In this document: positions 1 through 6,205 of the stretch, piece after piece
How positions within the stretch are numbered: position 1 is the first letter of the stretch
How the letters are laid out: every line of letters begins with the position of its first letter
DNA from: Gemmatimonadota bacterium
GTDB taxonomy: Bacteria > Gemmatimonadota > Gemmatimonadetes > Gemmatimonadales > Gemmatimonadaceae
DNA length: 11,084 nucleotides
Assembly: GCA_031127185.1 (NCBI GenBank)
Contig: JARIET010000069.1
Coordinates: 1 to 11,084 of the forward strand
Direction of reading: 5' to 3'
Made by a program: the position numbers and the translations under genes
Notes under the pieces: model-generated
The model's database searches: none
What the model saw: only the letters and a program-made list of their open reading frames with translations
What the model was told of the DNA's origin: nothing

Positions 1-207
1 CGTGAGCACGAGGAGCGCCACGCCAATCTCGTGGTCCCACCGCGCGCGGGCGGCCATGAGTGTGCCAGTCACGCCCAACGCGGCAAGCGCGAGAAGGGGC
101 AACCGGGCCATCGGTGACGCGAGGAACGAAAACACACGCGCCCCCCGGCCTGTGGCCGCGGGGCGCGATTGATCGAGTTGCGCCGGTGAGGAGGGTGGCG
201 CCGTCAT
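1..207 (-). CDS. Membrane protein of unknown function, N-terminal part only
   Basis: A frame open to the window edge encodes 69 residues from an ATG at 205-207. The first 25 residues are hydrophilic and rich in Pro, Ser and Ala. Residues about 36-53 (LPLLALAALGVTGTLMAA) form a clear membrane segment, and a second hydrophobic run begins near residue 61 (IGVALLVLT) as the window ends. This suggests a multi-pass inner-membrane protein with a cytoplasmic N-terminal tail. The start is supported by a GTGGAG ribosome binding sequence directly before the ATG, although the spacing is very short. It is the last visible gene of the minus-strand run and lies 45 nt after the 53-aa membrane protein, with which it may be co-transcribed. 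Too little is present to name a family. Confidence 0.6.
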   Translation of the reverse strand, partial: MTAPPSSPAQLDQSRPAATGRGARVFSFLASPMARLPLLALAALGVTGTLMAARARWDHEIGVALLVLT

Positions 208-222
208 CTCCACATGGAGAAT

Positions 223-238
223 CCGGCCACGGGGCCGG
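223..238. repeat. GC-rich inverted repeat in the gap between two membrane-protein genes
   Basis: CCGGCC at 223-228 and GGCCGG at 233-238 form a perfect 6-bp stem with a 4-nt loop, between the stop of the 53-aa gene and the start of the next gene. No T-rich tract follows on the minus strand, so it is not a standard intrinsic terminator. It could slow the ribosome or polymerase, stabilise the upstream transcript end, or be chance in a GC-rich gap. A second small inverted repeat (CTCCA / TGGAG, 208-219) covers the ribosome binding sequence of the downstream gene. Confidence 0.35.
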
Positions 239-252
239 GGTTCACCGCATGC

Positions 253-414
253 TCAGCGCGTGGCGCTGGCCGTCGGCTTGGCGGCTTCGTGGCCCTCAAA
301 CTTCTTGTTGGTGAGCTGGTTGATCACGTAGACCACGATGACGATGAAAATCGTGCCCAGGATCAGCCCCGTGAAAGCAGCGCCGCGATCGGACGGTCCG
401 GAGTGAGCTGACAT
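253..414 (-). CDS. Small single-pass membrane protein, 53 aa
   Basis: A short gene starts at ATG 412-414 and ends at TGA 253-255. It encodes a hydrophilic N-terminus (residues 1-13), one strongly hydrophobic helix at about residues 14-31 (FTGLILGTIFIVIVVYVI), then a Lys-containing tail ending in a small Ala/Thr/Ser-rich stretch. A GAGG sequence at 423-426 lies 8 nt before the ATG, which supports translation. The positive residues after the helix and its short length suggest a bitopic accessory or stabilising subunit. The adjacent downstream membrane-protein gene is the obvious partner candidate, but this is inference from position alone. It belongs to no family I recognise. Codon use is GC-rich like its neighbours. 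Confidence 0.7.
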   Translation of the reverse strand: MSAHSGPSDRGAAFTGLILGTIFIVIVVYVINQLTNKKFEGHEAAKPTASATR

Positions 415-443
415 CGGAAGTTCCTCGAAGTTGGTGGTGCGCG

Positions 444-905
444 TCAGGAGACGCGCACGGTGTTCATCACGTCGTTCTGCTTGATCTTCTTCATCACGTC
501 GAGCCCGCCCGTGATCTGGCCGAACACCGTGTGGACGCCGTTCAGGTGTTTAGTGTTCTGCTCGCTCAGCACCATGAAGAACTGGCTGCCGCCCGTGTCC
601 TTGCCGGCGTGCGCCATGGAAAGGGCGCCCACCTCATGCTTGCGCGGGTTGCCCACGGTCTCGCACTTGATGTTCCAGCCGGGACCGCCGGTGCCGACAC
701 GCGGGTGCCCTGCCGGCAGGTCGCGCGAGAGCGGATCGCCGCCCTGCACCACGAAGTCGGCGATGACCCGGTGGAACTTCACACCGTCATAGAAATTCGA
801 GTTGGCCAGCTTCTCGAAGTTGGCGACGGCGATGGGCGCGTCGGTCTCGTACAGCTCGGCAGTGATCGTGCCGACGTTGGTCTCGAAAATCGCTGTTTTT
901 GCCAT
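444..905 (-). CDS. Peptidyl-prolyl cis-trans isomerase, cyclophilin type, cytosolic
   Basis: The 153-aa product is a single-domain cyclophilin, the usual length for bacterial cytosolic PpiB-type enzymes. These catalyse cis-trans isomerisation of Xaa-Pro bonds and assist protein folding. The core signature is clear: [15 protein letters not shown] (about residues 48-62) carries the catalytic Arg and the Phe and Gln of the active site. GSQFFMVL (about 108-115) and the [10 protein letters not shown] stretch (about 121-130) complete the substrate groove. No signal peptide is present, so it should act in the cytoplasm. I chose the ATG at 903-905 because the fold begins at once ([12 protein letters not shown]) and upstream codons fall within nth. 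No good Shine-Dalgarno sequence is visible. The gene begins 8 nt after the nth stop codon, so translation is probably coupled. PpiA/PpiB naming cannot be settled here. Confidence 0.95.
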   Translation of the reverse strand: MAKTAIFETNVGTITAELYETDAPIAVANFEKLANSNFYDGVKFHRVIADFVVQGGDPLSRDLPAGHPRVGTGGPGWNIKCETVGNPRKHEVGALSMAHAGKDTGGSQFFMVLSEQNTKHLNGVHTVFGQITGGLDVMKKIKQNDVMNTVRVS

Positions 906-913
906 GCCCAAAA

Positions 914-1594
914 CTAGCGAGATGGTGCCGCAGAAGGGCAGATCCCGGCCAGGGCGCATTCGTCGCATTTGGGCTTGCGGGCGTCGCAGATCCGGCGCCC
1001 GTGCCAGATGAGCAGATGGGCCAGCATCGTCCACGTATCCCGCTCGAACAGCGCCATGAGGTCCCGCTCGATCTTAACGGCGTCGTTGTGCCGGGTGAGG
1101 CCGAGGCGCTCTGCGAGGCGCGCGATGTGCGTGTCCACCACAACGCCCTCATTCTTTCCGTAGGCGTTGCCCAGAATGACGTTGGCCGTCTTGCGGCCAA
1201 TGCCTGGCAGGTCCACCAGATCGTCCATGGTGGAGGGCAGCACGCCGCCGTAGTGCGTGACCAGTGCCCGGGCCAGCCCGGTGATGCTGCGCGCCTTGTT
1301 TCGGAAGAACCCTGTGCTCTTGATGAGGTCCTCAACCGCCTCGATCGGCGCGGCGGCGAGCGCGGCGGGTGAAGGGAATCGGGCAAAGAGCGTCGGGGTC
1401 ACCAGGTTGACGCGCTTGTCCGTACACTGCGCGCTCAGGACGGTTGCGACGGCCAGTTCAAACGGTGAGCGATAGTCCAGCTCGCAATGCGCGTCCGGGT
1501 AGAGCTTGCGCAGGCGGCGATAGACGGTCTTCGCACGGGCGGCGCGGTCCTCCGCCGACTCGCGCTTCTTCCGGCGGGCCTTGGCGGGGCTCAG
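914..1594 (-). CDS. nth: Endonuclease III (DNA glycosylase / AP lyase), apparent CTG start
   Basis: This is the base-excision-repair enzyme that removes oxidised pyrimidines and cleaves the resulting abasic site. The helix-hairpin-helix [12 protein letters not shown] (about residues 129-140) carries the catalytic Lys135, and VDTHIARL follows with Asp154. The C-terminal [4Fe-4S] ligands have the family spacing C-x6-C-x2-C-x5-C at Cys203, 210, 213 and 219. Homology to the family clearly continues upstream of the first canonical start (GTG 1400-1402): a stretch reading [20 protein letters not shown] and then [12 protein letters not shown] is the conserved N-terminal helix region. In that frame there is no ATG, GTG or TTG between an in-frame stop near 1600 and 1402. 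The only near-cognate codon at the right place is CTG at 1592-1594, overlapping the upstream TGA as CTGA. From CTG the protein is 226 aa, within the family range. A sequencing error or a non-annotated start is the alternative. Confidence 0.9.
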   Translation of the reverse strand: MSPAKARRKKRESAEDRAARAKTVYRRLRKLYPDAHCELDYRSPFELAVATVLSAQCTDKRVNLVTPTLFARFPSPAALAAAPIEAVEDLIKSTGFFRNKARSITGLARALVTHYGGVLPSTMDDLVDLPGIGRKTANVILGNAYGKNEGVVVDTHIARLAERLGLTRHNDAVKIERDLMALFERDTWTMLAHLLIWHGRRICDARKPKCDECALAGICPSAAPSR

Positions 1595-2037
1595 TCTTCA
1601 ATGCCCGCGTGTGCCGCGAGCCGGTCAATGAGCGTATGCAGCTGCTTCTCGGTGAGATCGATTTCCTGCGCCGCGCCGTCCACATCCAGGAGCCCAGCCC
1701 GCATCGAGATCGCCACCTGGTTCAGGTAGCGGATCTTGGCGAGGACTTCATCGGTCGCCCGTCGCAGACCGTGAAACTTGCGCTTCTCGGACACCGCCCG
1801 ACGGTGTCGGCGGGCCAATTCGTCGTGCGTAAGCCGCATTGCGCCCGCAAGGCATTCTTCCTTCGTTCGGCCGGGAAACGCGCCGCGGTCGGGCAAACCC
1901 AGGTCATCCCAGGACTCATCCGAGAACCAGAGTCGCCCAACGTATTCAATGCCGTCAAACACGACGCGCAGCGACACGTTGTAGCGTCGGCCGTCGCTGT
2001 CGATCGTCGCGATGTGCGGCTGGGTGATTTCGGTCAC
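1591..2037 (-). CDS. Conserved-looking hypothetical protein, 148 aa
   Basis: The gene starts at GTG 2035-2037, overlapping the TGA of the alpha/beta hydrolase by four bases (GTGA), and ends by overlapping nth (CTGA). This implies translational coupling on both sides. Residues 1-45 look like beta strands (NVSLRVVFDGIEYVGRLWFS) and are rich in acidic and aromatic residues. Residues 57-148 are predicted mostly helical and charged, with a basic patch at 77-93 (RHRRAVSEKRKFHGLRR). No signal peptide, membrane segment, metal-binding cluster or catalytic motif is visible, so it is likely a soluble cytoplasmic protein. The basic patch and position next to nth would allow a nucleic-acid role, but nothing specific supports this. 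I do not recognise the family. Confidence 0.85.
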   Translation of the reverse strand: MTEITQPHIATIDSDGRRYNVSLRVVFDGIEYVGRLWFSDESWDDLGLPDRGAFPGRTKEECLAGAMRLTHDELARRHRRAVSEKRKFHGLRRATDEVLAKIRYLNQVAISMRAGLLDVDGAAQEIDLTEKQLHTLIDRLAAHAGIED

Positions 2038-2939
2038 GGCTGCGCGGGTGGGGAGCCGAGTCCTGCCGATCCGAGAAAGGTTCGGAGGGCGGCGAAGAGT
2101 TCGGCACGCCGTTCAACATACGGCACGTGCCCGCAGTCCTCCAGCACGATCAGGGGAGCGCCGAGCGCGCGGGCGACCGCCTCTGACGACGCCAGCGGAA
2201 TGGGATCTTGCCGCCCATGCACAATCATTGCCGGCAGGCGCACGTCGCGAAGGGCCGGTTCGACGTTGAAGTCGCCCAGCGATTCCCACACCTGGGTCTG
2301 CACGCGCCCCGTTACTCGAAACGGTGTCAGGTCGGCGGCTCGTTCGGAGTCGGCGAAGTAGCCGGCAACGCTCAGTTCGAACGCACGGTGACGATACGCG
2401 GCGGGGTCTCGGTCCCGGAGCCCACTTGCCGCCAGATCTGCCCGCATTGCCTGGATCGTGGGTCCGTTGCTGCGGGCCGAGAACTCGGCTTCAAATGTGG
2501 CCCGGTAGGCACGCGACGCCGGCGCCGGGTCCACAAGTGCCAGCGCGGCGGGCAGTGGCGCCCGGCGTCCGCAGGTCGCTTCGATCGCGTACAGCAGCGC
2601 CAGCAGCGCGCCCCACGAGTAGCCCACGATGGTGGGCGCGGTACAGAGCAACTCGCGGACGACAAATTCGAGATCGGCAACGTGGGTCTGCCAACCTGTC
2701 GGCGCGGCGTCGTCGGTCTTTGATTTTCCGCCACCGCGCTGGTCGTAGAAGATCAGGTCGTACTGGTCCGCTAGGTCGAGAAAGTGGGGAAGGAGGTAGT
2801 CGTGGTGCGCGCCTGGTCCGCCGTGAAGCACAAGCAGGGGCGGCGCTCCAGCGGGGCCATACTTGCACCAATAGAGCGGCAGCGTGGTGGACTGCGTAAA
2901 CCCCGACTCGCGGGGAGGGGGGATCGGGAGCGGCGCCAT
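2034..2939 (-). CDS. Alpha/beta hydrolase, proline iminopeptidase-like (S33)
   Basis: The 301-aa product has the full alpha/beta-hydrolase plan. LHGGPGAHHDYL (38-49) is the oxyanion-hole motif typical of prolyl aminopeptidases, and YDQRGGGKS (65-73) is the family's next conserved block. The nucleophile elbow is GYSWGA with Ser108. The acid is Asp245 in HGRQDPIP and the base is His271 in EDCGHVPYVE. S33 enzymes release N-terminal proline or other residues from small peptides, but related members hydrolyse other amides, esters or lactones, so the substrate is not fixed. Prolyl aminopeptidases usually have GGSWG, whereas here the elbow is GYSWG. No signal peptide is seen, so it is likely cytoplasmic. 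ATG 2937-2939 has GGCGGA 5 nt upstream and lies 25 nt after the M28 gene. It overlaps the next gene by 4 nt. Confidence 0.88.
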   Translation of the reverse strand: MAPLPIPPPRESGFTQSTTLPLYWCKYGPAGAPPLLVLHGGPGAHHDYLLPHFLDLADQYDLIFYDQRGGGKSKTDDAAPTGWQTHVADLEFVVRELLCTAPTIVGYSWGALLALLYAIEATCGRRAPLPAALALVDPAPASRAYRATFEAEFSARSNGPTIQAMRADLAASGLRDRDPAAYRHRAFELSVAGYFADSERAADLTPFRVTGRVQTQVWESLGDFNVEPALRDVRLPAMIVHGRQDPIPLASSEAVARALGAPLIVLEDCGHVPYVERRAELFAALRTFLGSAGLGSPPAQP

Positions 2940-2964
2940 CTGTATCCGCCGCTTCGGCCAGCGC

Positions 2965-4275
2965 TCAGCCGCCGCGGCGGCCGAGGGTGACCTTGATGGT
3001 CAGGCGTTCGTTTGCGGTGCCGCGCAGCACGACCACGGTGACTTCGTCGCCCGGCTTATACGCGCCGATGGCGTCGGTGTAGTCGTAGATGTTCTTGATG
3101 GGCTTGCCGCCGAACTCGACGATCAGGTCGCCGCCTTTGAGCCCGGCCTTCTCCGCCGGCCCGCCTGCACTGACGCCGGAGAGCCGCATTCCGTTCTCCT
3201 CACCCGATGCCATGTCCGGGATAGAGCCGAAGTACGCACCATTGCCCGGCCCGCTCGCCATCCGCGTGGGAGTCGCAACCTTCGTGAACGTCAGCCGCGC
3301 GGGACGGTTCGCGATGTTGCGCACCACACGCTCGGCGAGGTCGATCACCCGCATTTCACCCGCGATGTTGATCTTGTCGGCGTCGTCCGTGGCCGCGTGG
3401 TAGTCGGCATGCGTGTCGGTGAAGAAGTGCAGCACCGGCATGTCCTTCAGATAGAACGACGAGTGGTCTGAGGGACCGGTGCCGTCCGGAACCGGTGAGA
3501 GCCTGAGCCCATCGCGGTTCGCCGAATCCAGCAACGCGCGCATCTCGGTGGCCGTGCCGACGCCGTAGACGATGAGCTTGTCGTCCTTCATCCTGCCGAC
3601 CATGTCGAAGTTGATCATCGCGGCCATCTTCGCGACCGGCACCGGCGGCGTCTCAACAAACTTGGCGGACCCCAGGAGCCCCTGTTCTTCGCCGCTGAAG
3701 TGCGCGATCAGGACCGAACGGCGTGTGGGCTGCGCGGCAAGGCGGCGGGCCAGCGCGAGCACCGCAGCTGAGCCGCTGGCATTGTCGTCCGCGCCGTTGC
3801 GAATGGCGTTTGCTGCCGCGGGGTCCGTCGCGCCAACGGTGGACCGGCCCAGGTGATCGAAGTGCGCGCCAATGACGACATACTCATCACGAAGCGCGGG
3901 GTCGGTGCCGCGGATGACGCCGGCGACGTTCTGCGAGGGCAGCGGTCGCGGCGCGGCGCCCCGCACGGCCTCACTGGCCGTGAACTTGATGAGGTACGAC
4001 GCGGCGCAGCCTGTTCCGCAGGTGGTCGTTGCTCCGGTCGCGGGCGCGAGGCTGAGGGCAGCGTACCGGCTCGCGAGAAATGCCGCGGCGCTGTCGTTTC
4101 CCGGAGTTCCCGTCCGGCGGCCCTCCAAGGCATCCGAGGCGAGCACCTCGATATCCCGGCGCACCTGCACCGAGTCGGGCACCGTGCTTCCGGCGATGGT
4201 CGAGGGCATGGTTGAGCGGCAGGCGCCGAGCGTGATGCCGGCGACGAGCAGCTGAAGAACGCGTGTGATGGGCAT
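2965..4275 (-). CDS. M28 family zinc aminopeptidase with C-terminal PDZ domain, lipoprotein
   Basis: The 436-aa product starts with a lipoprotein signal: a hydrophobic core, then the lipobox LGAC with Cys19, so it is probably anchored in a membrane facing the periplasm or outside. The M28 catalytic domain covers about 35-325. Ligands and catalytic residues sit in family motifs: GAHFDHLG (His138, Asp140), GADDNASG (bridging Asp163), SGEEQGLLGS (catalytic Glu196, Glu197), NFDMVGR (Asp224) and DYHAATDDADK (His293). A PDZ domain follows at about 355-432 (SAGGPAEKAGLKGGDLIVEF), which may bind peptide C-termini or regulate access. Cys86 and Cys90 could form a disulfide. These enzymes remove N-terminal residues from peptides. 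I chose ATG 4273-4275 because the signal peptide starts there; the frame stays open upstream to 4626 but that part lies opposite another gene. No clear Shine-Dalgarno sequence is seen. It is first in the minus-strand run. Confidence 0.95.
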   Translation of the reverse strand: MPITRVLQLLVAGITLGACRSTMPSTIAGSTVPDSVQVRRDIEVLASDALEGRRTGTPGNDSAAAFLASRYAALSLAPATGATTTCGTGCAASYLIKFTASEAVRGAAPRPLPSQNVAGVIRGTDPALRDEYVVIGAHFDHLGRSTVGATDPAAANAIRNGADDNASGSAAVLALARRLAAQPTRRSVLIAHFSGEEQGLLGSAKFVETPPVPVAKMAAMINFDMVGRMKDDKLIVYGVGTATEMRALLDSANRDGLRLSPVPDGTGPSDHSSFYLKDMPVLHFFTDTHADYHAATDDADKINIAGEMRVIDLAERVVRNIANRPARLTFTKVATPTRMASGPGNGAYFGSIPDMASGEENGMRLSGVSAGGPAEKAGLKGGDLIVEFGGKPIKNIYDYTDAIGAYKPGDEVTVVVLRGTANERLTIKVTLGRRGG

Positions 4276-4372
4276 CGGGCGGTGGATACAGTGCTGAGGT
4301 TCAGCGTATGTTACCCGGGCGCCACGAGCGGAACCAGATTCGCCTGGGCCCGGGCACGGCGCCATCCGCCCA
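4276..4372. promoter_or_regulatory. Divergent intergenic region with candidate promoters
   Basis: This 97-bp gap separates the start of the M28 operon (minus) from the HEAT-repeat gene (plus), so it must carry promoters for both unless one is driven from afar. On the plus strand, TGGATA at 4283-4288 and TATGTT at 4307-4312 (18-bp spacer) each match the sigma-70 consensus at four of six positions. On the minus strand, TAACAT (4308-4313) could be a -10 element overlapping the same bases, but its -35 match is poor. Neither start codon has a good Shine-Dalgarno sequence. No operator-like palindrome is convincing. The hexamer calls are weak in GC-rich DNA. Confidence 0.35.
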
Positions 4373-5803
4373 ATGGACGACTCCTTTAATCTCGCGCGGC
4401 ACGCCGCTCGCCTGGTCTCGCTGCTCATGCGGCAGCCCGAGGCTATCGACCAGCAGAAACTGGAGTTGCGCACCCTCGTGCTCAAGACGAAGGAAGGCAC
4501 GGTGCGCCTCTCGACCAAAGAGGGGCAACTCGTCGCGAACGGGCTTCTGGTTCCCACTGTGCTTGCTGGGGTACGCGACCTGGCCGACCAACTCATCGGC
4601 CACGGGGTTGAGTCGATCGAGATCAATCAGGGGATGTCGCCCGGAGAGATGCTCTCGGTGGCACGCATTCTTGCGGCGCCAATTGACGCCGACTGGAAGG
4701 CAATTCACGACAGGTTGCGGGCAGCAAGTGCGACGACGATCTCCGTCAGCCTGCGCGATCCCGTGGCCGAGGCGGCCGAGGGCACCGCCGAACAAGCGGC
4801 TCCGGAACCGCTGCCGGGAAGTATGGAGCGCATTCCGTTCATCCTGTCGCGGGCGAACCGCGGCGGTGACGGCCACCCGATTGTTCCACACTTCGAGGAG
4901 ACGGCGTTTGCCGTCGAACAGGCCACTCGCGAAGGCCGTACGAATGCCGCCATGACAGTGTTCGGACACCTACTCGTGCACGAGGGTGAAGCGACTGACC
5001 CGGAAGTCCGCCGCCACTTTGTGCTCAGCGTGCGCCGCCTCACCAAGCCCTGGCTGCTCCAGCCAATCGCGCGGGTGTTCATCGATGATCCGGGACGCGC
5101 TGAGGAAGCGCTTGCGATCCTCATCCGATGCGGAACCGATGGCGTGGATTCTGTCGTGGATCAACTCGGCCGCGCGGCGACCGGCAAGCAGCGCGAGACG
5201 TACATCGCGGTTCTGGATCAGCTGCCGTCCACGGACGAAGCGATCATCGCCATGCTGGCCGACGTGCGGCCGCACATGATGCGGCTTGCGGCCGAGCAGA
5301 TCGCGCGGCGCCGCCCGATCGATGGCGACCGGGCGCTCGCGGATCAACTCATCAACCAGGACGCACGCGTGCGGCGAGCCGCCGCGCGCGCGTTGGGTGC
5401 CTACGACACCCAGTTTTCGACAGACGCGATCGCGCGCGTCCTGGACGACCTCGTCATCGAGGTGCGGCTAGAGGCGGTTGCCGCATTGGCGAATCGCCGC
5501 GGTGGAAAGGTCGGCGACATCATTGGCCGCGCAATGGATGCGGAGGAAGACGTCGAGGTGCAGGCCGGGATGCTCGCCGCGCTCGGGAAGATCGGGACGG
5601 CCGAGGCCGTGGCAAAACTGGCCAAGGCGGCAGAGCCCAACTCGCGGCTCTTTGCGTCGCGCAAGGGCGCGTCGCTGCGTGTGGCGGCCGTCCGCGCCTT
5701 GGCGCGCGCGCACACGCCAGGCGCGCTCTCGGCGCTCAAGAGTCTGATGACGGACAAGGAACGCGAAGTGCGCGACGCCGCGATCCGGGCGGTGGGCCGT
5801 TGA
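4373..5803 (+). CDS. HEAT-repeat protein with conserved N-terminal alpha/beta domain
   Basis: The 476-aa product is soluble, with no signal peptide or membrane segment. Residues about 5-118 resemble an N-terminal region I associate with HEAT-repeat and HD-GYP proteins of deltaproteobacteria and relatives: a helix, then a strand pair (TLVLKTKEGTVRLS), a conserved VNG-like turn (here VANG) and a gi-I-x-x-x-G-M-S-x-x-E pattern (SIEINQGMSPGEML, 81-94). An Ala/Glu/Pro-rich linker covers 131-150. The rest is a helical solenoid. HEAT-type units are clearest at about 329-343, 359-375, 390-407, 430-446 and 460-475, each with the conserved Asp/Val/Arg and AAxxALG pattern. Such proteins are usually scaffolds for protein interaction. 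No enzymatic motif is seen. ATG 4373 lacks a good ribosome binding sequence. It is followed 34 nt later by the TauE-like gene, probably in one transcript. Confidence 0.85.
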   Translation: MDDSFNLARHAARLVSLLMRQPEAIDQQKLELRTLVLKTKEGTVRLSTKEGQLVANGLLVPTVLAGVRDLADQLIGHGVESIEINQGMSPGEMLSVARILAAPIDADWKAIHDRLRAASATTISVSLRDPVAEAAEGTAEQAAPEPLPGSMERIPFILSRANRGGDGHPIVPHFEETAFAVEQATREGRTNAAMTVFGHLLVHEGEATDPEVRRHFVLSVRRLTKPWLLQPIARVFIDDPGRAEEALAILIRCGTDGVDSVVDQLGRAATGKQRETYIAVLDQLPSTDEAIIAMLADVRPHMMRLAAEQIARRRPIDGDRALADQLINQDARVRRAAARALGAYDTQFSTDAIARVLDDLVIEVRLEAVAALANRRGGKVGDIIGRAMDAEEDVEVQAGMLAALGKIGTAEAVAKLAKAAEPNSRLFASRKGASLRVAAVRALARAHTPGALSALKSLMTDKEREVRDAAIRAVGR

Positions 5804-5809
5804 GGATCT

Positions 5810-5830
5810 ACCCCAGACCCCTGGAGGGGT
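5810..5830 (+). promoter_or_regulatory. Ribosome binding site enclosed in a GC-rich hairpin
   Basis: A strong Shine-Dalgarno sequence, GGAGGGG (5823-5829), lies 8 nt before ATG 5838 and decides the start of the TauE-like gene over the GTG at 5832, which is only 2 nt away from it. GGGGT (5826-5830) can pair perfectly with ACCCC at 5817-5821 across a 4-nt loop. A second ACCCC at 5810-5814 offers an alternative partner. Either fold would mask most of the ribosome binding sequence. Regulation of translation by this structure is inference. Confidence 0.45.
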
Positions 5831-5837
5831 TGTGCTC

Positions 5838-6188
5838 ATGACGTACGTGGCGATCGGACTGATCGCCGGAGTGTTCAGCGGCGTCTTCGGCATCGGCGGC
5901 GGTGTGGTCATTGTCCCGCTGCTCGTCTTCGCGGCAAAAATGTCGCAAAAGGTGGCCACCGGGACGTCGATAGGCGTTTTTCTTCTCCCGGTGGCGTTTC
6001 TGGGTGCGATGGCACACTACCGCGCCGGCAACGTCAATGTGAAGGCGTCGTTGCTGATTGCCGCCGGCCTGTTCGTCGGCAGCTGGGTCGGCGCACAGAT
6101 ATCGCTGGGGATGAGCGACGCGTTGCTCAAGCGCGCCTTTGCGGTGCTCCTTGTGGCCGTGGCGGCCCGGCTCTGGTGGACCGCCTGA
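5838..6188 (+). CDS. Half-length TauE/SafE (TSUP) family membrane protein
   Basis: The 116-aa product is almost entirely membrane-embedded, with helices at about residues 2-15, 22-33 (VVIVPLLVFAA), 45-57, 70-83 and 95-113. The glycine-rich N-terminal pattern (GLIAGVFSGVFGIGGGVVIVPLL) and the following ATGTSIGVFLLP are hallmarks of the TauE/SafE (formerly DUF81) family, which exports or imports sulfite, sulfoacetate and other organic anions. Typical members have about 250 residues built from two such halves in inverted topology. Here only one half is present, ending cleanly at Trp-Trp-Thr-Ala and a TGA. It may therefore work as a homodimer, as short family members are thought to do. I see no fragment of a second half downstream before 6206. 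It sits 34 nt after the HEAT-repeat gene. The substrate cannot be predicted. Confidence 0.88.
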   Translation: MTYVAIGLIAGVFSGVFGIGGGVVIVPLLVFAAKMSQKVATGTSIGVFLLPVAFLGAMAHYRAGNVNVKASLLIAAGLFVGSWVGAQISLGMSDALLKRAFAVLLVAVAARLWWTA

Positions 6189-6205
6189 CCCACCGACCTG
6201 AACTC

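Noticed and set aside
787..1386. Minus-strand open frame of 199 codons rich in Arg, Ser and Trp
   Set aside because: It overlaps nth in another frame. The nth frame holds the helix-hairpin-helix and iron-sulfur motifs, so this one is a shadow.
1444..2361. Long plus-strand open frame of 305 codons
   Set aside because: It lies antisense to nth, the 148-aa gene and the hydrolase. Its Arg/Ser/Pro-rich product has no domain logic and is typical of GC-rich shadow frames.
4276..4626. N-terminal extension of the M28 peptidase frame up to 4626
   Set aside because: The frame is open, but a lipoprotein signal begins exactly at 4275 and the extension is antisense to the well-supported HEAT-repeat gene.
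6189..6205. Bidirectional terminator between the convergent TauE-like and BtuF-like genes
   Set aside because: The 17-nt gap contains no stem-loop or T-tract.
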